A stretch of DNA of 64,000 nt from Morinoia aosen (GCA_030386875.1 CM059563.1:29302139-29366138), one strand, 5' to 3'; positions 33,331-47,321 are shown, counted from the stretch's first letter. Numbers and translations: made by a program. The notes: generated by a model from the letters alone, not told the origin.

Positions 33331-35857
33331 TATCTGGTGTGGATAATTTCTTGTTAATCGGTAGGGCGTCTTAAAGCATCGATTCTTCATTGCGTGACTC
33401 TGGGGTGACCTTGAATAGTATTACGTAGTAATAAAAAACATGATGACTCTCATTCCAAATTAAATTTTAAAATAAATTGATGAAATTGTGGGGGTATAAT
33501 CCATGATATGCATTTGAATCAATTGAATTGCTTATGCACACTTTTTAATTTTTAGCTGCTGAAGTATAATTTTTTATCATCTTGATGATCTTAACGTCGA
33601 GCTAGTTAATGAAACTCCCTTCTTCTTTAACTTTTCTTATATTCACAGTATGGTTTTATAAAAGAAATATTACAAAGGAGAGATAAAAATGTTACGGGAA
33701 ATTTGTTTGTTCTCGTTTCTGGGTAGTAAATACTTTGATGGTCAACAATTACTACAAAGGTTTCTTCACTTAATTTCAGCTCATAGTCATCTTCTTAAAT
33801 GAATATATATGTTATTTAAGGTTTCCCATTGCTCTTGTTTGTGCTGTCTTATAATTACAAAAGGAGCGCTGTTGCTCTCCTTTGTATTAGGGAATCAACC
33901 GAAGATGAAACAATCTGCTTCCTGGAATAAATTAAAATGATGCTTGTACATCGAGCGCTCAGTAAGCCTGCAGACACTGCTACCCGAATTGCCACTTCCA
34001 AATAAATTATCACTTTTCTTTCTAATACTAAAGGTATCGAAGGCTCTAAACAATGTTTCTTTCATCAAGTAACTGTCGTGTAAGTGTTAGAAACTTACGA
34101 AAAAATCCTTCAAAATTCATCAAAACTGAATTTCCACTTTAACTCCAATAATGATGATGTTATAAATGTATAAGCAGGTCAATGAATATATTTTACACGT
34201 ATTAAACGAAACAGACTCAACCTGAAATAAATCATCCTGCATTGATGTTCAAAAAACATCTCCGTGATTTCACAGCAACCGAATAGAATCTCACATGAAT
34301 ATCACATGAAATCTCCGTCACTCATCAGGGACTCGAATCGAATTTATTTGTACCAGCGTTCATGAATGCGATTTCTAAGATGCAAGACACAACTGATTCA
34401 GAGTCTCCCGATAGACGCGCGATTTTCGTTAGAAGCGGCCAGCGATACCGCGCCCGACATCGAATACAAACATCAGGAATTCCCTCTGGGATCAAGAGAG
34501 TAAACTCAAGACGCAGTGCTCACGCCTTCCTGTCTATTTACTTACGTGTCTGAAGGTCTCAAACAATGATTTTGAACCTCGATATACGACTTGCTTTGAG
34601 GGTGATATGATATTGCACGAAGCTCCGTGTTTGAAAAAAATACTCTCTGATGTTTATCTGGTACAAATGAGAGAGGATAGGATAATTTTTCTTTGGTTTT
34701 CTGTCATTTTTTCTAGAGGTTTATCATTAATTTGTCATTGTAAAATATACGACTTTCAATCACCAACGAGGTGTTGCGAGAAATTATGGAGATTAACGAG
34801 GAACAATATCACACCCTTTATACTTCTTTTCTATATGCACAATGTAATCGTGAGTACATTTGTATGTACTCACGATGAACGATTTCTTAACCATGCAACT
34901 TACTGCAGCACGTAGTGTAACTATATCCATTCATAACTTACGCCGGCAGTTGTTCCTCTACGAGAACGTAAATTACTTAACAACCCAGTCCTCAGCTAGA
35001 ACGGTTATGAAGTCAAAGCAAGTAAAAGTAAGGTAAAAGTTCATTGGTGCGAACTGATTTTCTAATCTTCCAAATGTTAGCCAATTATATCAATTCGTGG
35101 GTAACGATCTACTCTTTTCACGCCAGGAGGGTCAGCCCGTAATGACCTGATCGTAGAATTTTGCACGCCCGAGTCCTAATCCATGCCTCGTCTTTAAAGG
35201 ATGCCATTCGGACCTTTCTCCCAGAAAAACATGGACTCTGTACCCCGCATAAATTAGACCATAATTTACGCGCGCTCATCTCCTCACTATGCTTCTCACT
35301 CTTAATCTCCTGGAAATAATTTGTTTTTAATAGACATAGATGAAAACTTTTTACATTAATGAAGAACTTGATACTACAATTGAGAGGTCGAGCACGTTTC
35401 GAAAAAACCTTGATGCATTTCCCTAAGATTTGTCGATATTATGCTAATTAATCACATTTAGAGCAAACCGTCAATAAATCAGCGTTTAAACAGGTAATTC
35501 ATTCCTCAAAAAATAAAAGTTGCTGACGCTACGAAAAAGTTAAAAAATAGGCCAGTTTTAAACTGTCGAATTTGAAAGAGGCTGGCAAATGATTTGACAG
35601 TGACGATGAAGCAAAACCTACTCTTTCCCCTCGTTTGTTTTCTACATGAGTCCTTTCGTTTCCATGATTTACGGATCTAAAGTTTGTAAGTCATTGTTCC
35701 CGTAAAGTTTCTTCAGTATATTTACAAAGAAATGTTAAAAATCCATCTTTTTGATTCCTTCCAGTTAAATCCTTATATGTATCTTGTTGCTTAAACATTT
35801 ATTTTAAATGGTGCAGTTCTTTCTTGTTTTCACATTTCCGCCAGAGTTATAGCTGAC
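33331..35857. other. Spacer, no gene recognised
   Basis: Unique AT-rich DNA. A 63-codon frame (34362-34553) and a 102-codon frame (34607-34915) have no recognisable domains. Confidence 0.5.
34847..34876. repeat. Perfect 13-bp inverted repeat, 4-nt loop
   Basis: ATCGTGAGTACAT (34847-34859), loop TTGT, ATGTACTCACGAT (34864-34876). The arms are exactly complementary. No function can be assigned. Confidence 0.9.
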
Positions 35858-36161
35858 AAGAGGGTTCTGAATTTAGCTTATGTTATTCCTGAGAGAAGGG
35901 ACTACATTTTTCTCTATCATGTTACTGAAAGCAGGGTGCTTTATTTTTGCCTATGGTATTACTGAAAGCCGGGTACTGAATTTTGTCCTATGGTATTACT
36001 GAAAGCAGGGTACTCCATTTTTCCGTATCTTACTGCTAAAAGCAAGGTGCTGAAATTTTTCCTATGTTATTACTAATGGCAGGGAGCTGAATTTTTCCCT
36101 ATGTTATTACTAGAAGCAGGGTACTGAATTTTGCCCATGTTATTACCGAAAGCCTGGTGTA
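35858..36161. repeat. ~40-bp degenerate tandem repeat, ~7-8 units
   Basis: The unit is a variant of TATTACTGAAAGCAGGGTAC then TGAATTTTTCCCTATGT. The middle units are most alike; the first and last are eroded. Confidence 0.88.
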
Positions 36162-37950
36162 GACGATGGCAAGCAAGCGAGCCAAATAAGGTGGCCGTTG
36201 TGTTATTTATTTATGAATTGTCAGTCGGCATCGCAATGGAAATGAACACGCTCATTGCTGAATAATAGCTCGGCGAGACAACATTTTTTAACAAAATGAT
36301 GCATGTCGATTCTAAAATCGATTGTCATGTCTGATGATTACCAGCAGTGTAGTTTAACTTGCATTTAGTGCCTATGAAAGGACTGGCGCAGTATCGTTTG
36401 CAGGGTATCGTGAACGTATAGGAAATTACCCATAAAAATATGTGGTACTACCACAACAATATTTTTGTTAAAAGTTTTCAACCAGAACTTCTACACTTGC
36501 TTTTTTTACTCTTTAGCGTGTCTTTTCCTTCCTCTTATTGATATTGTATTGATTTTATAAACACTTATATTCATCCCCCATGCTTGTGAGGTAAAAGAGA
36601 ACTTATACAGGAACAGTTGTGAGACAAACTTGAAAAACTCCACGGACTTTAAAACTAACATTCAACTATCTCGTGCATCTGTTCAGGCTAGCGCATCAGA
36701 AATTGAGGCCATTATAAAAGACTTTATTGCACTGGAAACGGGCATTATTTGCAGATTATTGCTGTCGTAAGTTTTTAATTAAAACCTCTTGTTTGCATGG
36801 AGAGAAAATGTCAGCGAAGGCTTAATTACTGCAATTAACGAACGAAACTTTGTTCTTTACTTGATTACACTTGAAATAGATTAATTTTTCGGGGAAATCA
36901 ACAGTTCTTCAGTCGTCACTTCCTATGAAATCTGAAATGAACCTGTGTATCAATAAGCTTGTTCGAAATAATTTTATATTTATGTGGATGTAAGATAAGT
37001 TACGAGAATTTTAAAATAATGTTTCGTTTTTAGTTTCTCATGCTTCTAATTGAGTTATTGTAGATTTCGCTAGTTTACAAAGCATGAATGAAAGTAGAAT
37101 TTGATGAAGTCCTTATTACAATAATTCAATCGCTAGAATATGAACAACAACAAGCAAAGAAGCGCAATATTTTTTCAGACTTTGCAAAAAAAAATGACGT
37201 AAATGTTTCCGAAGCTATATGAGATGTCAATAATCTATGCTTACAAACAGCTTCTCTAAAAACTACGTAGCGCTCAATAGCGACATGAAACTGCAGTACT
37301 GCACCCTTTTTGCCCTATCTTTTTTGCAACAAGCTCATTCAATCAAGTGGAGTTGGTAAATTAATTTACTACTACAGCGTTTTTAGAGCACATCATGAAC
37401 AGTTCAAAAGGTTCACACCCACCTGCAGTTGTTCGCGATGCTGAAGCCAACATACTGAATATTTAAAGTCTTCAAGTAATTTCCTGATTTTGAAGTTGGA
37501 AAAAACAGTACTCCCTAGAACTAGTTCTTATTTCGAAACATTGGCTTCATTCTGAAAATTACCCATCTTGTCTTTAAAATATCGCATTAAATTCAGGAAA
37601 TCACCAATCCTATTCAAATATATTAAAGCTCATTTGTATAATTATTCATTCCATCATAAGTTTCGTCCATTGATCCATTCCATCAGTGTTTGTATTTAAA
37701 ATGTTCATTATAGAAAATTTTGCAGAAAAATTTCAAAGGCCTAGTGAAGGAAATCTCCCAATGTTTAACAAGATATTCCAATTTTTTATCGAGAAGTCAG
37801 TAGCTATGCGTTGAAATCATATCAATCAATGAAATGGAGGACCAGCGTTAATGTCAAAATTTAATAAAAATGAAAGTCTTAGGCTTTACGTGAGTACTTT
37901 CATAAGACGACGCATACACAGAACGAGACTTCCCGGCTCTCACGCTTACG
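36162..37950. other. Spacer, no gene recognised
   Basis: Unique AT-rich DNA with no supported feature. Confidence 0.5.
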
Positions 37951-38320
37951 ATATCCCACATTTGCAGAACAAATATTTCTCATCCGACATCTACAGAAAA
38001 AAGTTTCTGATTATGTATTCGCAGGACGAAGAGCTTCCAAGTTCCGCTTAAAAAGTTTTCCATTTGCACAGCAAGGAAATCCCAAGTTTTCTTATTTATA
38101 AAATTTTGCATTCTACGTGCGAGGAACTTCCAATTTTTTCCTTTTTATACCATTTTACATTTGCAGTGCAAGAAAATGTAAAGTTTTCTCGCTTATAACA
38201 TTTTGCATTCGACGTACCGGGATCTTCCATGTTTTCCCTCCTTTTTCAAAATTTTACATTTGCAGTGCAAAAAAAAATCCTCGTTCTCATTCATGTGAGA
38301 TTCTGCAGTCGATGATCAGA
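37951..38320. repeat. ~50-bp tandem repeat with alternating monomers
   Basis: Type 1 is ACATTTGCAGTGCAAG.AAAT; type 2 is GCATTCGACGTRCGAGGAWCTTCCAA. They alternate at 38056, 38107, 38157, 38204, 38256 and 38303, with a further type 1 copy at 37957. The real repeating unit is therefore a ~100-bp dimer. Confidence 0.88.
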
Positions 38321-39885
38321 GCACACTACACTCAGTGAGGTCAACCGGCACAAAGGTGTTTCCTCAACCGTTGAGGCACAAGAGTTTCAAGGAAGATCAA
38401 ACAACGAAAAAGAATCCAATTCCATCACATCGCGGATGTGACTTTTGTTCATGTATTACAGCTTTTTTTCTATATTTGCAAGTGACTTCATAAAATATTG
38501 GAGTGAGGTTCACTTGACGTTCGGCTCATTTTCTATAAGTAAATATTAGCTATACCTGCACTGCGTTCTAATAAGGGGATTTCCATGTTTACAGACTGCA
38601 ATCTCGTAATCGCCTAATAAAATTTTCGGTCTTTGTAATAAAGTCCAATGCTGAGGGGGAAAATAAAAAGAACTCATTTGAAATACTAACAAAACTAAAA
38701 AATACCCCAGCCAGTAGGTTCTTTTTGCAAGTATTTTCTTTCTAATTTTTTTAGATATTCATTTTTATAAAAGATTCCTATGCTCGAATCTCTTTTCAGA
38801 TAATTAAAAACAGTAATTTTTCATAATATCTTTAATAGAACATTTTTTTATGTCCTTCAAAAAAGAAATTTTCTCTGTCAATTTTTGATTAAAAAAATAA
38901 ACAGTTTCCATTTCTTTTTTGTTGGCGCAGTGCTACTGCAGTATTGGTGTAGTATCAACAATGTGACGCGACAGTGTCCGTGCAACTGCACAAGCATGTG
39001 TGTCACAGTTTTCTTGGGCTCTGACCAGACGCTCAGTGCAGCAATTCCTGCTGTGAACTCAGCTGAGCGGCATCGAACAACAGTCGGCGACTAATGGCAA
39101 CCATCATTGGATAACAGTTTGAGGTAGAATGTACTGCAGTAGCGGGCGTGTAGTTTAAACTACTGTAGAACTACTGGGTGCTTCGATTGATTCCCTGTAA
39201 TTATTACTATTTGCGCAATGTACTGCTTAAAGATAAACTGAAATTTTCCTCCCTGTACTTGACTAAAATATAGAATTGGAGACTACGCTCAGGTTTAAAT
39301 GAAGTATGAATTCTTCATAAACTGGGTTTATCGATCAAATTTCCCTCACTTAACACATTTGACGAGCGAATAATTGAGGCGGGCTCTAGCGTTAGTAGTC
39401 GATCTGGTTTGACTCCTGTCCGACAATTTTTCACCCGAAAAGCTTAATTTTTCGGTGAAAGCCTAAACAAAAAATTAAAATGACCCCCTGAGAACGGCAC
39501 GTAGAGGACCACAAAGCACGATGCTGCAGCCTCCCTCACAAGCTGCTGATTTGAAGGACAAAATAGTAATAATACTAATCAGGACGAGACCCAATTTAAG
39601 AATAAAATTTAAGAAAATATTTCTTTCCCTCAAAAAATTGACTTACCTTTCTTACATTGATGCCAAATCGCAATTAATTTTATTTAATTCCTTAAAGCAT
39701 GGGGGGTACAGCATTTTAAAATAAAACGATATTCTAAAAGCAGTTAAGAATTGAAACCTATGAAACTCAGTCACTTATTTGTATTCACTCACTACTTTTT
39801 ATATCTACGGCTTCATATGCTTTGCTTTTCGAACTTACGGGTCTTAAAGCCCAATTTCAGTAGTGTTTTCGTTCAACATTTGATA
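38321..39885. other. Spacer, no gene recognised
   Basis: Unique DNA, no supported feature. Confidence 0.5.
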
Positions 39886-40115
39886 CGTTTTTTGGCACAT
39901 TTTGAAACTGTCGCATTTTATCATGGCCAAAGAAAGCTCCGTAAAACCGTGTTCACTCGGAGACAAACTCCCGTATATTAAAGCACAATTTTTACAGTGC
40001 TTTCAGTTAATAATTTAATCATATTTTGACCCATTTTTAAGCGGTCACATTTTCTCGTCGTCAAAGAGAGCTCCATAACTCCGTGTTTACTTGGAGACGC
40101 GTTTGAGTGTATTTG
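39886..40115. repeat. Diverged tandem duplication, ~134-bp period
   Basis: A block with CATTTT.A..A...GTCRCATTTT and AAAGARAGCTCCRTAA, then CCGTGTTYACTYGGAGAC, occurs at ~39889 and ~40023. The two copies differ at many sites. Confidence 0.8.
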
Positions 40116-41445
40116 TGCTTCCCTTCGAGCTTTGTGTGAGATAGCCCCCTGGTCCATTCACATACTAAATCTGCGTCTTTTTCTACTTCAGAGATACGGA
40201 GGAGAGACTGAGCTCTCGTGCTATGCCCCAAGGCTGAGTCCCAGCCCCCAACATCATTCAGAACAGAAAAGTCTGAGCCAGGCTAATGGAGTTTCCAAGC
40301 AATTAATGTTACTTCTGTAATTGGGCCTCATGGTTATGATTCTGCTTCTAAGACCCCAGATAATTTGGTGGGGAAGTTTTGCAGACAATATCTCTGAGGC
40401 ATGGAAATTGTAAGACGCTGCATGTGTGAACTCAGCCAAAAGCACAAATACAGCACCACTTGCTGTGGTTCTGGAATTTCCTTATCTTATGTTCGAGTTG
40501 CTTGTAACGTTTGTTGTGCATTAAGTTGAAAATGAATCTGTTCAATATATCAGGATGGTTTCCGGGAAAACGTGCTCTTCGAGTAACATACTAGCAGGTT
40601 CTTATAAATGTAGTTGCATTTGAGTACGCACAGTAGCAAAGCATGACGTGTGCACCAAAAGAAAAAGTTTAAGAAAATAAAGGAAAAGTTCCTGAATGTA
40701 GATGTGAAAAAAATTAGTTATGAAAAAGTAAAAACACTGACTAACTTTTGTACTTATATGAACTGCTTCCGTGCACTCAAGGTCGCCGAGAAAAAAATGA
40801 AAGCTCAATCCTATATGAAAATACTTCTTAGCTGATTACAAACGTATTCTCAAATAAATTAATGGATACATAACAATTTTTTAAATCATAACGATGTGAC
40901 TGAAAGCAAATTTCCCCTTTTAAATAGTTGTAAGAAGAAAATAAATTTTCCCAAGATATCTGCAAAGATTTATTTATCCAGATCAGCCAGTTAATGATTT
41001 CCTTCCGAATCTTTTCTCACTGTCAAACGCCGAATTTGTTATGAAACCTTCTCGAGATAGGCAACTTTGAGTAGTACATCAACTGTATCAGGAGTTAATC
41101 AATCACAAGATCGCATAATTATTTCAATAAGTAAGAAATGTCCCACACACCGCCCTGGTGAACGCAAAATTCTATGAAGCTGAGCGATTCCCTTGCGAAT
41201 TGGGAAATAAATTCCTCTCAAGACACAAGTACAGCCACATGTGTTGTTTGGAAGCGATAAAACTGAATCATTGTACGCTGATAAAATGCTTGATGGCAGG
41301 GACCAAGGAATCAGAAAGTACGTTAGGTATCAGCACTAAGATCAATCTATCAGTGTGCATCTCACTCTCTATCACTCTTCATTGCAAGAAAATATGGTAA
41401 TACTTCTATTACTAGATACAGATTTCAATAAGGTGTAGTTTGACA
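40116..41445. other. Spacer, no gene recognised
   Basis: Unique DNA with short frames lacking domains. Confidence 0.5.
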
Positions 41446-41715
41446 ACGTACTGAAACTGCTTATTTCACTTACTCTTTCCCTATACACTCAGTTTATCTA
41501 ATACTCTACAGCTAATGTTTAGATTGATATGTCAAGTAACTGTAACTGCTCATTTCACTCATTTTTTCCTTGTACGCCCATTTTATCAAATACTCTGCGG
41601 CTAATCAAAAGATTGATACGTCAACTAACCTTAACTGTTCATTCCACTTATTTTTTCCTCATACACCCGTTTTATCTGGTACTCTGCAGCTAATAATTGA
41701 TACGTCAACCAATTT
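41446..41715. repeat. ~90-bp tandem repeat, 3 units
   Basis: The blocks ACTGCTYATTTCACTYAYTCTTTCC, TACTCTGCAGCTAAT and GATTGATACGTCAACTAAC recur three times between 41450 and 41715. Confidence 0.88.
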
Positions 41716-42525
41716 GTGTACATGGTCCTTCACAACTTTGTGATCAAGGCTAACTTTGGTTGCCGTCCAGATTACACTGAGGCGCTGACGGTGCCTTTCA
41801 AAGTAACCTTCACACTTGGGCAGGCGAGTCCGGCTGTCCATCGATCCGTGCTATCGATCAAGTCTGTGAGAGCTAAAAGGTCAAGAGCCACTCAATATTT
41901 CAGCCGTGAATTTGACGCAGAAAATTTTGCAAGGAATCGTTGTCTACCTTTCTGTTCGTCGTTGAGGTGCGGATAGACCTTATAACAAACCCGAGAAATG
42001 AAATACATTCCACTTATCATCAGCACCGTTGTTCGACGCTAAAATTACAGGGTGGATGTTGGTGGTGCCGTGATGTTTGTAATAACTTCATCGATGTTTA
42101 ATACCTGTCTAAATAAAGATGAAGGTATTCTGAAGCGTCAGCTACACTCAGTATGTCTGTCTGATTTTACAGCTTTTTGTATCTCATAAAGCTTAGCAAC
42201 AGCGCTAAAAACACTAATAACTAAATATAATCAGTATTGAATTAGAAAATCATTCTTAGGATTTGGAGAGTAGAAGACGTGATACTGTTATGTTAAGGTA
42301 AGTAAAATTATTTCAACGAATACATGAATGGTGTAGGACAAGCACTTTTTCATTTTCAAACAAGCCTTGATGATGTGAAGTACATGTTAGATGTTCACAT
42401 CGTGAACGGTTACAAATAACATTGAGTGCATATCTTGTGAAGAGAGACCAGTACTGGTTTTGGTATTTTCATAACATACGGTCTGTCAAAGTAACAGGCT
42501 ATACCTCAAAAAATTTCATCTCTCT
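41716..42525. other. Spacer, no gene recognised
   Basis: Unique DNA. The 86-codon frame at 41716-41976 has no recognised domain. Confidence 0.5.
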
Positions 42526-42690
42526 ACCCTATTTATTTTAACAGTCGAAAACTAATACTGTAGCAATCCTATGACGAATTGTACGCTCGAAAAATTTCCG
42601 CTGTATGAAGTGGACGAACCGACCCTATATTGAAACAACCCTATTTGTTTTAACGGTCGAAAATTAATCCTGCAGCAATCCTATGTCGGT
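42526..42690. repeat. Tandem duplication, ~110-bp period
   Basis: CCCTATTTATTTTAACAGTC then GAAAACTAATACTGTAGCAATCCTATG (~42528-42574) recurs as CCCTATTTGTTTTAACGGTC then GAAAATTAATCCTGCAGCAATCCTATG (~42638-42685). Confidence 0.88.
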
Positions 42691-45600
42691 ATCTCCGACA
42701 GTCTTACGACAGATTTTTCTCTGGAATATTTTTGGTTGTTTAAAAAAAGCCTTAAATTATCTAATGAGTTTGTCAAAAGTAAAACTCAAGCCAACAGCTG
42801 TGTGGGACTAGAGAGAAATTAATCATTACTCGGATAAATAGGGCAGGGAATTATGTTTTATTTCATCCGTGCGAGTAGTTCACTTCGCAAAACTTACGTA
42901 GGCATGGAATTTATTTTAAAGCGCTAGTAAGTTAAATTTATATACTTTAGTTACATTGATAATGGTTACCTAGCAACTGAATACGAGTTCATTCACTGCT
43001 CATGGTTTATATTGGAAGAATCAGTCAAAATAGGTTTCATAGCATTTCAGTAAATGACGACAAAATAACAAGTGGCTGTTTTCTCTTCGCATTTTTGCAT
43101 GTAAATGCATTTATTCAAGCAGCCACATGATTCATTTTCATGTTAATTTTCAAGTAATTAATACACAAATCTGTAGAATATCCGACAGGAATATTTTATT
43201 GACTGTACTGTTCGCCAGCCTACATTGTACATTGACAACTAACTCCATCATTAGGAAAAAAAACTTTGCATCGCAGTCATGGATTATTATTATCATCCTA
43301 AAATCTCCAAATACCTATGACGTTAGCGCGTATTATCTCAAAAAAAACTCTAGTGCGCTTCGAAAATTTAGGTATAGACCAAGCAACTGCCCAACAAACG
43401 GTCAAAAAAACTCCATACAAGCAGCACGGATTTCTAATTTCCAAAAATGTCTTACATTCGCACCCAAGTACGTTATGAAGATGAAGCATTTACGAATGCA
43501 TAAATCCCCCATGACGATTACGAACGCAGTTACGAACGCATAAATCACGCTCTCACTCACGCAACACATTCAGGCGACTTGGCCCCGCTCTTCCCAGCAA
43601 GTTTGCTGCACCAGAAGATCAGCCCGGTCGAACTTGCCTTGTTCAGGAGGCCGTGTTACAGCAGAAACGTCTCGTAAGCTGCGAGATCACAAGGAAAATT
43701 ATGTTACGCCTGCCGGACAGTGTTCCGTTAAATTCGAGGACTTCAGCTTCCGCAGCACAAGCAAGAATTAATGACTTGACCTGCAATTGCTATTAAGTCA
43801 GTGCTTTTTGCTCTCTGGTGTCATTACTAATTCTACAAGAGCAGGAATATATGACCTGTTCTTCATTATAGATGATGATTGAGTTAAAATCCAATGATGA
43901 TTAAAATTACACTTAGATTAGGTTGAAATGATTGGTTGTAGAATATTTTTGGGCAGTGTGTGGATGGATATGTGAACATTTAATATCGTTTGCCTGACGC
44001 TTTCCACAGATTACTCAGTTCATGGATTGCATGACTATAAAATTTCTCAGAAAATTTAACATCAAAATATATTCGATGGAATGCTTTCACTAACAGTCAA
44101 TATTTTATAGTTGCAACGGAAATATATATTTTTTGAGGGGGGTTATTTTTGAATCTGTTACTTTAAAGTACATAAAAATGACAGTTCTCCAATATTTGTC
44201 ATTTCTGAGCAAGAAACTAATCTTATTTTTGACCAATAATTATTTACGCCGTAAGAAAAACCACTGAAGGAGACATTTCTAGGCTTGTATTAAAATTTAT
44301 CCACGTTGTACTAAATTGTAAATGATTTAATTGTAACATTTATTGACTATCATTTTTTAAAATTTTGTTGTCATCGCAGCATCGAGTGACCTGAATCATG
44401 ACAAGCAAAAAATGTGAATTTACGTTAATGGAATTTAATTGCCCGAGAGCGTTTCAATGTTCCGATTCCTATTGAGTTAGGATTTAGCTGGAAATTTGAA
44501 TTTTACAGGAGAGAATTAAATCATCACTTACGTCGGTAAATGATGAGATCCGGTTCAACAAATACAATTAAGAGTCACGAAAATACAATCGATCGCAACC
44601 ACACGTGATGTACGAATTATACAGAAATTCTAACGCATCTGCGAAGCTCAAACGTGATTTGACTTGCAATCAAAATCGAATGACACACAAAATGACATTT
44701 TTTAAACTACTCAGTCCAACGCACTTGAAAAAAGTGGAACGTGCGCAACACACTTTAGAAAGTTGAAATTTTGAATAGACGTTCATAAATAGCAACAAAT
44801 TTTTAGCAATTGTTCCTCTGCGAACGCTAAAAACTCTCAAAAAAGTGCGATGAGGATCATTCACACGCAATGCAAAATATCCTGCCATCTTCATATTTTA
44901 AACCGATGATTGCAATCACGTTTCCTTTCAAAAACTGATAACATTATCTGCAAAAGCTAGGTTGTCCAACAAACACAAAGTTCAGGTTTCAAATACCAAG
45001 TTTACTATGTCAATATCAAAAATGCGCTGCAAGTATCTAATTTGTAGAACAAAGTTAAGTGTACTCGTAAGCTTTTCTTGAATAGTGTAAAAGTTTGCTC
45101 AAGCATCCGCATTACGGAGATAAGCTGTTCTTTGCTAATATTTATATTTGAAGAGAATTGAACTACACCAGCTGAAAGCATAACTTCCAAGTGACCGTAA
45201 GAATGACGACTTGCTATTAATGAGAATTTGAGGACACAACATAAATATTCATAGCCAAAGAAAGATGAAAATTTAAGTCTCGTTTCGTGTTTAACCGACA
45301 ATTGTGAGAATTTCATCGGTGATCTGTTTAGCATCCTTCACTCTTCCCTCCGCTCGCTCAAATTCAATGGCACATAAGATGGAATTCCATTCATTTCATC
45401 CGAATTTCAGGCTAATGCCCGTTCAGCCACGGGAATACAATAGCGTTAGGATGCATCAAAAGGAATTGACTTAATCAAATCCAAAAGACCCGACCAACCA
45501 AGCACGAGGAAGTCCCCTTCTTTTTTCAAGGTTCACTGCTCTCCTCCTAGATGAAAGGTGTGTGCGGTGGCCCAAGAATCCCCATGGAAAATAAATAGCG

Positions 45601-46248
45601 TCCATTTCGTTGCTTGGTGTTCATGAGAAGAAAGAAGTGCAAGGAAAAATACGCCCGCGCTGGAATTTTAGAACCCCTGCTGTAAATGATAAATGTAAAG
45701 GAGTGCAAGCATTACGGGAACCGAAAATTTTCTGCTAGAAAAAAATATTGTTCAGTGAAGGAATGGAAAATCTCTTGCTACTACATAAGAGTTAAAGTTT
45801 CATGATATTGAGAACAGAAAACATTAATTTTTTCTCGCCATGCTGCAGATGCAGCGTATAAACCTCCCGTGAGAGAGAAAATTAAATTGACTTTCCAGAT
45901 GTTGTTGTATGTCGCTTGTTTTGAAGGTAAAAGTTGGAATGATTGATCTTACTCGAGTACTGGAAAATGTCACCCAGCTATAAAGTGATGTAGAATTGTC
46001 CGTGAAACATGTGATCCTATGAAACTCAGTTCGTTTCTCTCTGTTAGCAACGATTTTGAAAGTATAGGTAAACGAGTCAGGAAAGATATCAATTTGAGCC
46101 CAACAAATCCTGGAAAATATTGCACCGGCTGCTCGCTGTCAGAATGTGTGAAGAGCTGACCAGCCGCGCCCTAGTTCTTCTGGGTTTTGGAAGCGAGGTG
46201 TCGCATGAGTATTTCATGGCAGGTGCCACAACTCGGCTACACCAGGGC
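42691..46248. other. Long unique stretch, no gene recognised
   Basis: 3.5 kb without tandem repeats or TIR pairs that I could find. Open frames (43127-43543 plus, 45005-45334 minus) have no recognised domains. A GC-richer patch lies at 43560-43760. Confidence 0.5.
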
Positions 46249-46592
46249 TCCGAGGGTCAACGCAAGCTGTGCATGACGTGTTGTGGAACGTAGTATGCTG
46301 AACATCAGTGTCATCGTAAACGCCATCCGACGTTTTGTGAAACTTGGTAAGCTGAGCATCAGTGTTTCAAGCGTCAACGCAAGCGTGCATGACGTATTGT
46401 GGAACGTAATATGCTGAGTATGAGTGTTCTAAGTGTCAACGTAAACTGCGCGTGACGTTTTGTAAAACGTTGTATGCTGAGTATCAGCGTTACTGTACGT
46501 GTCATCGTAAGCTGTGCATGACGTTGAAACGGTGTTCCACGTGTTTACGTAATATGCGCGCGAGGTATTGGTAAACGTTGCATGCTGAGTTC
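46249..46592. repeat. ~63-bp degenerate tandem repeat, 6 units, TGACGT-rich
   Basis: Units contain GTCAACGCAAGCTGTGCATGACGTNTTGTGGAACGTAGTATGCTGAGYATCAGTGT, with the GACGT core at about 46276, 46329, 46391, 46453, 46520 and (as GAGGT) 46561. It lies ~0.8 kb upstream of the futsch-like exon. The repeated TGACGT resembles a CRE half-site, but regulatory use is speculative. Confidence 0.85.
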
Positions 46593-47321
46593 CAGCCAAA
46601 GAGTTCCTTAGTTGACGGCGCTGGACCAAAAGCAACATGGACCAACGCCTTAACAAGGACTGTCGAATCTTATTGTTACCTCCACCTCCAGCCCCGTGCG
46701 TTTTGGACAACTGCGCTACTATGTAGCTTCTATACTAATTACTTCTGAAAATTTTCAAGGAGTCAAATTAAGAAATATGAGGAATTATTTTTAAATAAGA
46801 GCATATGGACACAGGTAGGGCCGGTGAGGCAGCGAGCGGCATGGCGGCGACCTATCGTTCATGAGACTGCAGACCAGAGGTCCCCTTTTGGGGGCCTCTC
46901 TTACCCTCCTTCTCATGATGCATCCCTCAGTCCCCGCTGCTTGGGGGTTGTGAACCTCCCTCTCCTAGTCCAGCCCAGCCTGCAGACCCCCTCATTCCTC
47001 TGTTGCTTGAGACCCCCTTGCTTGCTCCCTACTCACTCTGGCCGACAACTTCCTGATCATTAATCCACGTAGGGTAAAGCCCAGCTTTCCATACCCTACA
47101 CAGTCAGACCCCATATTTTAAACGTTGGTTAGTTTAACTGCTGTCTTATTCCTACTTCCTCACCCCCACTGCTTGTGTGTGTGTGGAGGGGGGGGGGGTC
47201 AGACGTCGCTGTGACTGTGACACCCCCGCTCCGAGCGAGAGGGAGAGGGAGCTGCGCGGCGCATGCGCAGATCTGAGCGCCAGCAACGCCGCAGAGCCGC
47301 TCTGCCGCAGCGTCCACGTTC
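46593..47321 (+). promoter_or_regulatory. GC-rich promoter region of the futsch-like gene
   Basis: Composition changes from AT-rich to GC-rich from about 46820. A C/T-rich tract (46870-47060) is followed by a G-run (47186-47198) and then CpG-rich sequence up to the coding start. A palindromic GCGCATGCGC lies at 47259-47268, and a TTCAGTCT initiator-like motif at 47319-47326. No TATA box is apparent between them, which fits a TATA-less neuronal or housekeeping-style promoter. The boundary is approximate. Confidence 0.55.
47258..47269. promoter_or_regulatory. NRF-1 / Ewg-type palindromic binding site
   Basis: GGCGCATGCGCA matches the NRF-1 consensus YGCGCAYGCGCR at all but the first position and is a perfect palindrome over GCGCATGCGC. 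In insects the NRF-1 homologue is Erect wing (Ewg), active in neurons. It lies ~110 bp before the ATG. Confidence 0.6.
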
